64,000 nucleotides of DNA, from contig NZ_NWFK02000001.1 in NCBI RefSeq assembly GCF_002313155.2, positions 1,922,001 to 1,986,000 on the forward strand, in the 5' to 3' direction. Under the pieces are notes generated by a model. The model did no database searches. It was not told the origin of the DNA and saw only the letters and a program-made list of their open reading frames with translations. The stretch is from Psychrobacter sp. FDAARGOS_221. GTDB taxonomy: Bacteria; Pseudomonadota; Gammaproteobacteria; Pseudomonadales; Moraxellaceae. The position numbers were made by a program, and so were the translations under genes. Positions 35,808-44,766 of this stretch are shown one piece after another (position 1 is the first letter of the stretch; each line of letters starts with the position of its first letter).

Positions 35808-37172
35808 ATGAACGATACGCTTACCACCATTATTCTTGCTGCCGGTAAAGGTACCCGCATGCAATCGTCTAAACCTAAGGTATTACAAACATTGGCGCAC
35901 AAGCCATTGTTGGCACACGTGCTCGATACCTGTCAAACTATTCAGGTGGACAAAACCATCGTGGTTTATGGTTTTGGTGGTGATCAAGTTCAAGCAGAAA
36001 TGACAGATTATAGTGTCAGTTGGGTTGAGCAAACAGAACAGCTTGGCACAGGTCATGCGGTAAAAGTCACTTTAGATGAGCTACCGCAAACCGGCAAAAG
36101 CCTTATCTTATACGGCGATGTGCCTTTAGTCAGTGCAGAGACTCTGACTCGACTTAAGCAGGCCAATGTCGATGGCATGTCGATGCTAACATTGACTGTG
36201 GATAATCCTTTTGGTCTTGGCCGTATTAAGCGTGATGACCAAGGCAATATCGTGGCTATTGTTGAGCAAAAAGATGCCAATGAACAAGAGCAAGCCATTC
36301 GTGAAATTAACAGCGGCATTTATTGTGTTGATAATGCATTGCTGCATAAATATCTGCCTAACCTGTCCAATGACAATGCGCAGCAGGAATACTATTTAAC
36401 CGATATCGTAAAAATGGCGGTTGCTGATGGTATCGCCATTACTGCCATTGAGCCTGAACATGAGTTTGAGATTGAAGGGGTTAATAACCGTCAACAGCTT
36501 GCGCAACTAGAACGTCGCTGGCAAGCCAAGCTGGTAGAAGATTTACAAGTTAAAGGCGTTCAGTTCGCTGATCCGACACGCGTTGATATTCGTGGGCAGG
36601 TCAATGTTGGCCAAGATGTTTATGTCGATATCAATGTGGTATTTGAAGGACAGGTGACACTGGGTGATAATGTCACTATTGAAGCCGGCTGTGTTATCAA
36701 AGACACTGAGATCGGTGATCACGTACATCTAAAACCTTATTGTGTTTGTGATCAAGCGCAAATCGGCGATCATGCCAGCATTGGACCTTTTGCGCATTTA
36801 CGCCCGCAGACGCAACTGGGTAAACACACCAAGCTGGGTAACTTCGTTGAGATTAAAAAATCAACAATCGGTGATGGTAGTAAAGTAAACCATTTAAGTT
36901 ATGTTGGCGATGCGCAAATTGGTGCAAACGTTAATTTTGGCGCCGGTGCTATTACCTGTAACTATGATGGGGTTAACAAACATCAAACTGTTATCGGTGA
37001 TCAAGCGTTTATTGGTACCAATACCTGTTTAGTAGCGCCTGTAACTATTGGGCGTACTGCTACTATTGGTGCGGGTTCAGTGATTACCAAGAATGTTGAA
37101 GACAATGCTTTGGCCATTGGTCGTGGTCGTCAGGTTCAAAAAGACAATTACCAACGTCCAGTTAAAAAGTAG
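35808..37172 (+). CDS. glmU: Bifunctional UDP-GlcNAc pyrophosphorylase / GlcN-1-P acetyltransferase
   Basis: Carries out the last two steps of UDP-N-acetylglucosamine synthesis, supplying peptidoglycan and lipopolysaccharide. The N-terminal uridylyltransferase has LAAGKGTRMQSSKPKVLQ (about 11-28), YGDVPLVSAETL and EINSGIYCVD. The C-terminal left-handed beta-helix shows hexapeptide repeats (about 250-430) with the acetyltransferase signature NFVEIKKSTIGDGSKVNHLSYVGD and NFGAGAITCNYDG. The 454 residues are standard. glmS follows 250 bases downstream with its own ribosome site. Confidence 0.97.
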   Translation: MNDTLTTIILAAGKGTRMQSSKPKVLQTLAHKPLLAHVLDTCQTIQVDKTIVVYGFGGDQVQAEMTDYSVSWVEQTEQLGTGHAVKVTLDELPQTGKSLILYGDVPLVSAETLTRLKQANVDGMSMLTLTVDNPFGLGRIKRDDQGNIVAIVEQKDANEQEQAIREINSGIYCVDNALLHKYLPNLSNDNAQQEYYLTDIVKMAVADGIAITAIEPEHEFEIEGVNNRQQLAQLERRWQAKLVEDLQVKGVQFADPTRVDIRGQVNVGQDVYVDINVVFEGQVTLGDNVTIEAGCVIKDTEIGDHVHLKPYCVCDQAQIGDHASIGPFAHLRPQTQLGKHTKLGNFVEIKKSTIGDGSKVNHLSYVGDAQIGANVNFGAGAITCNYDGVNKHQTVIGDQAFIGTNTCLVAPVTIGRTATIGAGSVITKNVEDNALAIGRGRQVQKDNYQRPVKK

Positions 37173-37423
37173 CTTGTTGATCAGCACTGGAAGTTAGTAT
37201 TGAAAACAAACAAACATTAGAAAACGATAAAGTTTTGCTTTGATAACAGGGTGTGGTTAACCATAAATAACCCATTAGCTGTGAATCTAACTATGTCACT
37301 CTAAACTACTTATGTCATTCTAAAACAGGCAAACGTTAACCAGTGGGATGACTAATAGCGTGATAAATAGCGCAATGAGAAAACAGTTACCCCTGTTATC
37401 AGTCATGAAAATAAGGATAAATT

Positions 37424-39271
37424 ATGTGTGGAATCGTCGGTGCAATCGCTGAGCGTAATATCTCAAATGTTTTGCTTGAGGGCTTAAAGCGTCTAGAATA
37501 CCGTGGCTATGACTCAGCTGGATTGACCGTTATCCGCGATGGTCAGCTACACCGTGAGCGTCAAGTGGGTAAGGTACAAGCCTTGGTTGATGCGGTTAAT
37601 GACGATGCCACAAGCTTTAAAGGCAAAATTGGTATTGCCCATACCCGCTGGGCAACGCATGGTGAGCCAGCTCAGCATAACGCACACCCACACATTTCAG
37701 GTAAAGTGGCGGTAGTACATAACGGTATTGTCGAAAACTATGGCCCTTTAAAACAAGAAATGATTGAAAAAGGCTATACCTTTACCTCACAGACAGATAC
37801 TGAAGTGGTTGCCCACTTAGTGGCTGATGCTTATGAGCAAACCCAAGATCTTCTAAAAGCCGTTGAAAAAGTAGTGCCACGTTTGCACGGTGCTTTTGCA
37901 TTGGGTGTGGTGCACGTTGATAATCCAGATGAATTAATCACCGTGCGTTTAGGCTCTCCATTGGTAATCGGTGTGGGTATTGGTGAGAATTTTATAGCCT
38001 CAGATCAATTGGCACTATTGCCAGTGACTAACCGTTTTATGTACCTAGAAGAGGGTGATATTGCGGTTATTAGACGTGATGGTATTCAGGTATTCGCAGA
38101 CGGTAAACCAGTACAACGTGCCATTACTGAGCTTGATGCTAAGCATCATAATGCCGACAAAGGTGAGTTTAAGCACTACATGCTTAAAGAAATCTACGAG
38201 CAGCCAGATGCCGTTGCACGTACTTTGGCAATGGGTATCGATGCCACTGATTTAAAAGCAGACTTTTTACAATCTCACGAAGCGCAGCTGGCAAAAGTTA
38301 AACACATTCAGGTGTTGGCTTGTGGTACCAGTTATCATGCGGGTATGGTAGCCAAGTATTGGTTCGAGAATCTAACGCGTCTGCCATGTTCAGTAGAAGT
38401 TGCCAGTGAGTTCCGCTATCGTAACCCAGTGGTCATCGATGACACCTTAGTGGTGTGCTTATCGCAGTCAGGCGAAACTGCTGATACGCTATCTGCACTG
38501 CGAGAAACTCAGCGCAGAGCCAAAGCAGGTGAAATTAATAACTTGGTGAGCTTAAGTATTTGTAACGTGGCGACCTCATCACTGGTTCGTGAAACTGATA
38601 TTTTTGTTCCGACATTGGCTGGCGTGGAGATTGGTGTGGCTTCAACTAAAGCCTTTACCACTCAATTGGCCGCTTTGATGTTATTAGTGTTGAAAGTGGG
38701 TAAGGTGCAACAGCGCATTGATGCCAATGAGCTTAAAACTATTGTTACCGAGATGCACAACCTAAAAGGTCAGCTGGATAAGAGCTTAACGCTGGATCAG
38801 TCGATTGAGAAGATGAGTGAGAAGTTCGAAGACAAGAAGAGTACTTTATTCTTAGGCCGCGGTGTGCAGTATCCTATCGCATTAGAGGGTGCATTAAAGC
38901 TTAAAGAAATCTCTTATATTCATGCTGAAGGCTATGCAGCCGGCGAGCTCAAGCATGGTCCATTGGCATTAGTTGATAAAGACATGCCGATTGTGGTGCT
39001 TGCGCCAAAAGACAGCATGCTTGATAAATTAAAAGCCAATATGCAAGAAGTGCATGCGCGCCACGGAGAGTTGTTTGTGTTTGCGAGTGATTCAAGCGAG
39101 CTTGTGAGCGATGACAGACTGCATGTGATTAATGTACCGGATGTTAATGAGCACTTAGCACCGATTGTTTATAGCATCCCAGTGCAGTTCCTGTCATATC
39201 ACGTGGCAGTCATGCGTGGTACCGATGTCGATCAGCCACGTAACCTTGCTAAGAGTGTGACAGTAGAGTAA
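37424..39271 (+). CDS. glmS: Glutamine-fructose-6-phosphate transaminase (isomerizing)
   Basis: Makes glucosamine-6-phosphate from fructose-6-phosphate and glutamine, the entry step of the hexosamine pathway. Catalytic Cys2 begins MCGIVGAIAERN; the glutaminase domain has RWATHGEPAQHNAHPH and HNGIVENY; two SIS domains carry ACGTSYHAG, SQSGETADT and the C-terminal PRNLAKSVTVE. The length of 615 is near E. coli (609). AAGGA precedes the ATG. The 250-base leader after glmU holds no recognisable glmS ribozyme. Confidence 0.98.
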   Translation: MCGIVGAIAERNISNVLLEGLKRLEYRGYDSAGLTVIRDGQLHRERQVGKVQALVDAVNDDATSFKGKIGIAHTRWATHGEPAQHNAHPHISGKVAVVHNGIVENYGPLKQEMIEKGYTFTSQTDTEVVAHLVADAYEQTQDLLKAVEKVVPRLHGAFALGVVHVDNPDELITVRLGSPLVIGVGIGENFIASDQLALLPVTNRFMYLEEGDIAVIRRDGIQVFADGKPVQRAITELDAKHHNADKGEFKHYMLKEIYEQPDAVARTLAMGIDATDLKADFLQSHEAQLAKVKHIQVLACGTSYHAGMVAKYWFENLTRLPCSVEVASEFRYRNPVVIDDTLVVCLSQSGETADTLSALRETQRRAKAGEINNLVSLSICNVATSSLVRETDIFVPTLAGVEIGVASTKAFTTQLAALMLLVLKVGKVQQRIDANELKTIVTEMHNLKGQLDKSLTLDQSIEKMSEKFEDKKSTLFLGRGVQYPIALEGALKLKEISYIHAEGYAAGELKHGPLALVDKDMPIVVLAPKDSMLDKLKANMQEVHARHGELFVFASDSSELVSDDRLHVINVPDVNEHLAPIVYSIPVQFLSYHVAVMRGTDVDQPRNLAKSVTVE

Positions 39272-39296
39272 TAGGCTGTTAAAAACGAGCTATCAG

Positions 39297-39330
39297 AAAG
39301 CCCCTGCTGAAATCCAGCAGGGGCTTTTTT
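39297..39330. terminator. Terminator downstream of glmS
   Basis: Stem AAAGCCCCTGCTG with CAGCAGGGGCTTT (loop AAATC) followed by T6, between converging glmS and the TauE/SafE gene. It can act in both directions. Confidence 0.93.
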
Positions 39331-39364
39331 AGTCTAACTGACGTTGCTCAAAGCAATCAATTCA

Positions 39365-40222
39365 CTAGATTAAATCTTTAAGCAAAAAGTAAAAGCCAAT
39401 GAGGGTTAATAATATCGCAAAGCATCTTTTTAATAGGGCTGGCGATAAGATATGAGCCACTTTTGCGCCGAGCTTGGCGGTAATGAAGCTCATGCTACTA
39501 ATACCTAAAAATGCGTAAATATGAACAAAGCCAATAGTGTTAGGAACATCCAACTGTTGCTGCATACCAAATATCATAAAGCCCAATGCGCCAAATATAG
39601 CAATCGGTAAACCGCAAGCAGCAGAGGTGCCGACCGCCTTTTGCATCACCACACCATAGTGAGTTAGGTAAGGCACGGTTAAGCTACCGCCGCCGATACC
39701 AAAAATAGCAGACGCAATACCAATCACCCCGCCAGCAGCCAATTGCTTTGGTGTTGATGGTAAGACAACAGCCGCTGGATCAGTGTCGTTTAACGCAGTA
39801 GTACTGGTACTGGTCGCTTGCGCATTGGCAACAGGTGCTGACTTTTTGCTTTTACGAAACATACGAAAAGCGACCCACAGCAAGAATATACCAACGATCA
39901 GCTGCAGATGCTCGCCAGATATTTTGCCGGCGACTCCAGCACCAAAGAAGCAACCAAGCGCCATGCCCGGTGCTAAGTGTTTAAACACAGGCCATATTAC
40001 CGAGCCTTTTTTATTGTGAGCCATTAACGAGCTAATAGAGGTCACAATAATGGTCGCCAATGACGTACCCAACGCCAAATGCATAATTGAATCAGCTGGA
40101 TAACCCATTTGGGTAAAGACGATAAACAGTAGGGGTACGATGATGGTTCCGCCGCCCACGCCAAAAAGACCAGCAGCAAATCCTGCTAGTGCACCGATTA
40201 TAAAAAATATGATTAGTTCCAC
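39365..40222 (-). CDS. TauE/SafE family membrane permease
   Basis: A 285-residue inner-membrane protein with about eight helices in two repeated halves. Each half starts with the family signature: FAAGLFGVGGGTIIVPLL (about 14-31) and IASAIFGIGGGSLTVPYL (about 173-190). Members export sulfite, sulfoacetate or other organosulfur compounds or import them; the substrate here is unknown. The hydrophilic central linker (about 125-155) is longer than usual. It lies 55 bases downstream of the flavin reductase gene and probably shares its transcript, which places a possible sulfur-compound carrier beside a methionine synthase. Confidence 0.88.
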   Translation of the reverse strand: MELIIFFIIGALAGFAAGLFGVGGGTIIVPLLFIVFTQMGYPADSIMHLALGTSLATIIVTSISSLMAHNKKGSVIWPVFKHLAPGMALGCFFGAGVAGKISGEHLQLIVGIFLLWVAFRMFRKSKKSAPVANAQATSTSTTALNDTDPAAVVLPSTPKQLAAGGVIGIASAIFGIGGGSLTVPYLTHYGVVMQKAVGTSAACGLPIAIFGALGFMIFGMQQQLDVPNTIGFVHIYAFLGISSMSFITAKLGAKVAHILSPALLKRCFAILLTLIGFYFLLKDLI

Positions 40223-40277
40223 GGGATAGTTGCTTCTCAGTTAATGGGGTTGTCAGTCTGGGCCAGTATAGTTGCTA

Positions 40278-40808
40278 TTAGCCCACGTGATGATACGCTC
40301 GATTAAAGTAAATCAAACTTTGTATGTCCACGTTTGATGGCTGTAACGACTCAAGCGGTTTTGGTTTTGGTGTGCTGGGCGCATTTTCTTGTTTGATAGC
40401 GACCACTCGGCACATAAATACACTATGGGTGCCTACCGTTTGAGTACTTTCTATTTCACAATCAAAGCTAACCAACGCCTCTTCTAATATGGGCGATCCG
40501 GTTTCAAGCTTAGTCCAGCTGCCATGTTCGAAGCGCTGCTCTGAGTCTAGCGGAGAGGCAAAAGCATTGGATATATGCTCTTGATGTGCGCCCAGTACAT
40601 TGACGCTCAATGTCTTATTCTCTACAAAGTTGGCATGCGAGCGCGTGGCCTGATTCATACACACCAGTAAAGTGGGCGGCGTGTCAGTCACACTGCACAC
40701 AGCAGATGCGGTAAACCCATAACGACCAGCGGCACCTTCGGTGGTTACCACATTGACGGCTGTGGCCAGCAAAGACATTCCGTTTCTAAAGTCGGTTGCT
40801 TCAATCAT
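40278..40808 (-). CDS. Flavin reductase domain protein (HpaC/RutF-like)
   Basis: A 176-residue FMN-binding protein of the flavin reductase-like family, which uses NAD(P)H to make reduced flavin for partner oxygenases. Signatures: FRNGMSLLATAVNVVTTEG, RYGFTASAVCSVTDTPPTLLVCMNQATRSHANF, FENKTLSVNVL-like ENKTLSVNVLGAHQEHISNAF and the end LIYFNRAYHHVG. There is a short Pro/Lys-rich insertion (about 145-155) before the last strands. No ordinary two-component monooxygenase is beside it; the neighbours are the core methionine synthase and DUF1852 genes, a partnership that seems plausible because that system needs oxygen (inference). Confidence 0.85.
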   Translation of the reverse strand: MIEATDFRNGMSLLATAVNVVTTEGAAGRYGFTASAVCSVTDTPPTLLVCMNQATRSHANFVENKTLSVNVLGAHQEHISNAFASPLDSEQRFEHGSWTKLETGSPILEEALVSFDCEIESTQTVGTHSVFMCRVVAIKQENAPSTPKPKPLESLQPSNVDIQSLIYFNRAYHHVG

Positions 40809-41111
40809 GACATATATCCTAAATTTTAAATCTCTAAGTACTGCTATAGTTTAACTCATTGCCACAGTTTATAAATGCAATAAGCCCTAACTTATTAATG
40901 ATAGGCTCTACCATAATAGGGTGTTAGGGCCTAATACTATAGTAGTTTGGTATGAGGTCAACTGTTATAGTCAGCAACGTCTAAATTGGATGCGGCATTG
41001 TGCCTGCTATTTTGCCAATGACAGCGCTTAATCCCTGACTGGCTGACTATAATTAGATTGGTTTAAAACAGCTCAAATTTAAGTATAAAACCATCCATAC
41101 CAATATTAGAG
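40809..41111. other. Gap with two nested inverted repeats between mesD and flavin reductase
   Basis: About 300 bases without a gene. Two inverted repeats are seen: TTATAGTCAGC (40965-40975) with GCTGACTATAA (41042-41052), an exact 11-bp match 66 bases apart; and GCCCTAAC (40884-40891) with GTTAGGGC (40923-40930), extendable to 11 bp with one mismatch. Neither has a T run typical of an intrinsic terminator. The region should hold a promoter for the flavin reductase gene. Confidence 0.6.
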
Positions 41112-42140
41112 TTAGGCGCTTAGCTCATCACGAATGATTTTGGATCCTGCGCTCAATGCTTGAAGCTTATTACGGGCAACCTCACGTGATAAAGGCGTCA
41201 TGCCACAGTTGGTTGATGGATACAGCTTATCAGCATCAACAAATTGCAATGCTTTGCGCAGTACATCGGCCACTTGTTCAGGAGTTTCGATGGTATTGGT
41301 TGCCACATCAATAGCACCAACCATCACTTTTTTGCCGCGAATCAGTTCGATTAAATCCATTGGCACACGTGAGTTAATGCATTCAAGTGAGACAATATCA
41401 ATTTGTGACTGTTGTAGCTTTGGGAACACCTCTTCGTATTGACGCCACTCTGAGCCCAACGTCTTTTTCCAATCGGTATTGGCTTTGATACCATAACCAT
41501 AGCAAATATGTACCGCAGTTTCACAGGTCAATCCTTCGATGGCACGTTCTAAAGCCGCAATACCCCAGTCATTGACTTCGTCAAAGAACACATTAAACGC
41601 CGGTTCGTCAAACTGAATAATATCAACACCTGCGGCTTGTAGGTCTTTGGCCTCTTGATTTAATATTTTGGCAAATTCCCAAGCCAGTTTTTCACGGCTC
41701 TTATAATGGCCATCATAGAGGGTATCGACCATGGTCATCGGGCCGGGTAGTGCCCACTTGATAGGCTGATCGGTTTGCGAGCGCAAAAAGGTAGCATCAT
41801 CAACGAATACTGGCTTTTGACGACTAACAGCGCCAACAACAGACGGGACACTGGCTTCGTAACGATCACGAATCTTAACGGTCTCACGCTTTTCAAAGTC
41901 GACGCCTTCTAAGTGTTCAATAAAGGTGGTCACAAAGTGCTGGCGGGTCTGTTCGCCATCGCTAACAATATCAATGCCAGCGTTAATTTGTTCTTGCAGC
42001 GACACACGTAGCGCATCTTGCTTGGCTTCAGTTAATTGCTCACCTTCAAGCTTCCAAGGTGACCAAAGTTTTTCTGGCTCTGCCAACCAACTCGGTTTCG
42101 GTAAGCTGCCTGCAGTCGATGTGGGTAATAATAAGCTCAT
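41112..42140 (-). CDS. mesD: Core (folate-independent) methionine synthase, MesD-like
   Basis: A 342-residue protein equal to the catalytic C-terminal half of MetE, without the N-terminal folate-binding duplicate. It shows TAGSLPKPSWL, IVSDGEQTRQHFVTTFIEHLEGVDF, the conserved IIQFDEPAFNVF, HICYGYG (zinc ligands His and Cys, about 209-211) and PSTNCGMTPLSREVA with the last Cys ligand. Together with the adjacent DUF1852 gene this matches the MesD family described from aerobic bacteria, where homocysteine is methylated without 5-methyl-tetrahydrofolate or cobalamin and with a need for oxygen and DUF1852 (established for Acinetobacter and relatives). The gene symbol rests on that context. Confidence 0.85.
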   Translation of the reverse strand: MSLLLPTSTAGSLPKPSWLAEPEKLWSPWKLEGEQLTEAKQDALRVSLQEQINAGIDIVSDGEQTRQHFVTTFIEHLEGVDFEKRETVKIRDRYEASVPSVVGAVSRQKPVFVDDATFLRSQTDQPIKWALPGPMTMVDTLYDGHYKSREKLAWEFAKILNQEAKDLQAAGVDIIQFDEPAFNVFFDEVNDWGIAALERAIEGLTCETAVHICYGYGIKANTDWKKTLGSEWRQYEEVFPKLQQSQIDIVSLECINSRVPMDLIELIRGKKVMVGAIDVATNTIETPEQVADVLRKALQFVDADKLYPSTNCGMTPLSREVARNKLQALSAGSKIIRDELSA

Positions 42141-42228
42141 GCTGATGCTCTTCTCTTATTGTTATGTGAATAATTAATGCTATGAATAATTTTCCTGTTT
42201 AGACGACTTTTTCTTAGGCGGCTCTTTT

Positions 42229-43263
42229 TTAAGCGACTTTCTTATTGGTCGTTTCAGTTTTATTGCCTTTATCAGTAGTCACAGTGACGGGCTCAATGGT
42301 CGCTGCCCAGTCGTTTAGGGTTTGCTGATATGGCTCAATAAAGGTCTGTTGCGTAAATTTACCTTGTTTCACTGCCAATTGACTGCGCTCTTCACGGTCA
42401 TACACCACTTGAGTCAGCGAGTAATCTTGGTATTTCAAGCTTGGCTGATAGACTTCAGCAGCAGCTGAGTTGGCATTATAGATTTCAGGGCGATAAATCT
42501 TCTGGAAGGTCTCCATGGTACTGATGGCACTGATTAGCTCCAAGTCACTGTAGTCAGCCAATAGGTCGCCGGCGAAATAAAACGCCAACGGGGCAACACT
42601 GCCTTCAGGCATAAAGTAACGCACGGTTAAGCCCATTTTGTGGAAGTAATCATCAGTTAGTGAGTACTCATCCTGCTTGTACTCAACACCTAATATTGGA
42701 TGGCGGTTGGCAGTACGGTAATAGGTCTTACTGGTTGACACACTCAAGCAAATCACCGGTTGCTTATTGAAATTAGCTTTATAAGCGTCAGAGTTTAATA
42801 AGTGCTGAAACAGCTTGCCATGCAACACACCGAAGCTTGCTGGCGGCGGCGTATTTGGATTTTTTTCAAAATGCTCCAATAGCACCACACTAAAGTCATA
42901 GTCACGGACATAAGATGAAAAGCTATTGCCGATGATACCGTCAAGACGCTCATTGGTTTTGTGGTCGACAATGGTGGTTTGTAGCATCTCAATGGCGGGG
43001 AAGGGGTCACCGTTGCCTTCAACATCTAAGTTGGCAGAAATAATGTCCACTTCGACCGAATAGCGGTCTGCCTTTGGGTTGTCCCAGTGCGCCAACGCAT
43101 TAAAGCGGTTATTAATCATGGTTAACGCTCTGCGTAAGTTATCCTCACGGCTTTCACCACGGGCTAAATTGGCAAAGTTAGTGGTCAGACGTGTGCTGTC
43201 TGCTGGCTTATAATTTTCATCAAAACGAATCTTTGAAATAGAATAATTAAATGGCTTGCTCAT
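42229..43263 (-). CDS. mesX: DUF1852 protein, MesX-like partner of MesD
   Basis: A 344-residue soluble protein starting MSKPFNYSISKIRFDENYKPADSTRLTTNFANLARG, the typical DUF1852 opening, with later blocks NRFNALAHWDNPKADRYSVEVDI and TVRYFMPEGSVAPLAFYFAGDLL. Members of this family are required for MesD-dependent methionine synthesis; the chemistry they perform, possibly generating or delivering the methyl group, is not known to me. It precedes mesD by 88 bases, likely the same transcript. GAGGG precedes the ATG. A MetR-type palindrome lies about 175 bases upstream. Confidence 0.85.
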   Translation of the reverse strand: MSKPFNYSISKIRFDENYKPADSTRLTTNFANLARGESREDNLRRALTMINNRFNALAHWDNPKADRYSVEVDIISANLDVEGNGDPFPAIEMLQTTIVDHKTNERLDGIIGNSFSSYVRDYDFSVVLLEHFEKNPNTPPPASFGVLHGKLFQHLLNSDAYKANFNKQPVICLSVSTSKTYYRTANRHPILGVEYKQDEYSLTDDYFHKMGLTVRYFMPEGSVAPLAFYFAGDLLADYSDLELISAISTMETFQKIYRPEIYNANSAAAEVYQPSLKYQDYSLTQVVYDREERSQLAVKQGKFTQQTFIEPYQQTLNDWAATIEPVTVTTDKGNKTETTNKKVA

Positions 43264-43796
43264 GATAACCCTCTGCTTTAATAGTAAAAATCTGCTGTTC
43301 GATTTAATGTAAGTTTGAATTTAATAAATGGTCTGATTGAGTAGCGTGTTTGGTTTAACAGTCAGTGCACTGTTGGTATGCAGCAAATCATACCCAAAGC
43401 ACGACATGAATAAAAACGATATAAACTTGAAAAAAGATGAATTTAATTCATGTAAAGGGTCGTGTAGAATATTAAGCAGTGTTTAAATGCTAATCAAAGA
43501 CAAGGCGGCAGGGCGGTTATTGAATAATGAATTAAATCAAATAATTAATGGCAATAGCATGAAGGGCAACACTTTGAGAGAAAGGCTAAATTGCTAAAAA
43601 TCGGCTATAGCAGAGGATAAAAGAGCGGAATACGGTAGGCAAAATAGTTAACAACAGATACGGTTATAACCACACCATTTTTACTGTAAATCTAATGCAA
43701 ATGAGATGGGCTCATCTTGATATTAAAAAAAATCAGCATATATAAAGGTTATATATGCTGATAAGTAGAATTTTAAAACGATAGCTAACTGTTTGA
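43264..43796. other. Regulatory gap upstream of the mesX-mesD unit
   Basis: About 530 bases with no gene in it. It holds the leftward promoter of mesX, including the palindrome at 43437-43451, and, at its right side, the end of the META-domain gene. The right half (43500-43780) has only AT-rich sequence, with no terminator that I can support. Confidence 0.5.
43437..43451. promoter_or_regulatory. MetR-like operator (TGAA-N5-TTCA)
   Basis: ATGAATTTAATTCAT is a perfect 15-base palindrome containing TGAA-N5-TTCA (43438-43450), the consensus bound by the LysR-type regulator MetR, which uses homocysteine as co-inducer. It lies about 175 bases upstream of the DUF1852 start and no other gene begins leftward here, so control of methionine synthesis genes is the natural reading. 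Confidence 0.65.
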
Positions 43797-44303
43797 TTAT
43801 TGCGCTTTTGGTACCGCTTGGAAGTGAGACACTTGATTGTCATTGGTAATTACTAACATAGGCACTTTATTGGTGCTTTGGCTTAGAGTGTATTTACCAA
43901 CTACTGCTTTCATGGCGGCTGCGTCAAACTGAGCTTCTGGATCAGGACACGCCATCATGGTGCTCATCACATTGCCTAATGTTACGCTGTCATTTTCGAT
44001 GCGATAGTTGGCAGACATGTTATTACAGGTATTCATAAAGCTAACCATATTATTGCCATCGGCTTGCATAAAGTTAAGGGTCAATGGCTTGGCAGGATCG
44101 ATAAATAGGGCATTTACTTTTTCGCCACTGTTCATCTTGGCATCTACTAATTGCCAGTTATAAGCTTGAAGGACGGTGTTATCCATTGGATAAGTGGTAA
44201 TTTTTGGGTGTGATACTGAGGTAGTTGTGGTGGTTTGACAACCTGCTGCAAGTGCCGCTACAGTAAGGGTTGCGGTTAACATTAATGGATTAAGAATTTT
44301 CAT
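43797..44303 (-). CDS. META-domain lipoprotein (HslJ-like)
   Basis: A 168-residue predicted lipoprotein: signal MKILNPLMLTATLTVAALAAGC with lipobox LAAGC (Cys22) and Gln at +2, favouring the outer membrane. After a Thr-rich linker, about residues 48-160 form a META domain: YNWQLVDAK, LTLNFMQADGNNMVSFMNTCNNMSANYRIENDSVTLG and the MMACPD motif. HslJ relatives are linked to heat shock and novobiocin resistance, but the molecular function is unknown. It stands alone. Confidence 0.82.
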   Translation of the reverse strand: MKILNPLMLTATLTVAALAAGCQTTTTTSVSHPKITTYPMDNTVLQAYNWQLVDAKMNSGEKVNALFIDPAKPLTLNFMQADGNNMVSFMNTCNNMSANYRIENDSVTLGNVMSTMMACPDPEAQFDAAAMKAVVGKYTLSQSTNKVPMLVITNDNQVSHFQAVPKAQ

Positions 44304-44766
44304 GACATCTCCTAATAAGGTAAAAAGGGAATTAAAAATATATTTTATAATATAGTATTATATCAGCCCGTATCGCTAAAATCGTACCAACTTTCTGATA
44401 ATAGAAAGCTGAATGTGGGTACCAATAGCCTAATACCGGCATAGAAAGCTTAATATGGGATTATTTTTGTTGCTCAGTAGCGTATAATAGCGCCATATGT
44501 CTTTTAGTATATGACGATGGTCGAATAAGTCTATGGCCTAATTGACGTTAAAATATTGTCCAAATGTAAAAATTTAGGTTTAAAATACCGTCCATTTAAA
44601 AAACAGTCCCTTTAAAACCGGCCATTTTGAAATACGAACACGCTAAAATATCAACCAAATTTATAGTCTAAGTTTGTCAATGTTATGTTTGTCGGCGTTA
44701 TAGCGATGACAAATATTTGTTTACTTTATTTTTTCATTCATCCCTTCAATTGAAATAGGAAATACT
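44304..44766. other. Gap upstream of aldolase gene, with degenerate repeats
   Basis: About 460 AT-rich bases between divergent genes. A perfect TATAAT at 44483-44488 may be the -10 of the aldolase promoter, but no good -35 is seen. From about 44545 to 44630 the sequence is a degenerate array of AAAATACCGTCCATTT-like units of about 18-20 bases. Confidence 0.45.

Noticed and set aside
37173..37423. glmS ribozyme in the leader of glmS
   Set aside because: No conserved ribozyme core was recognised; this element is known mainly from Gram-positive bacteria.
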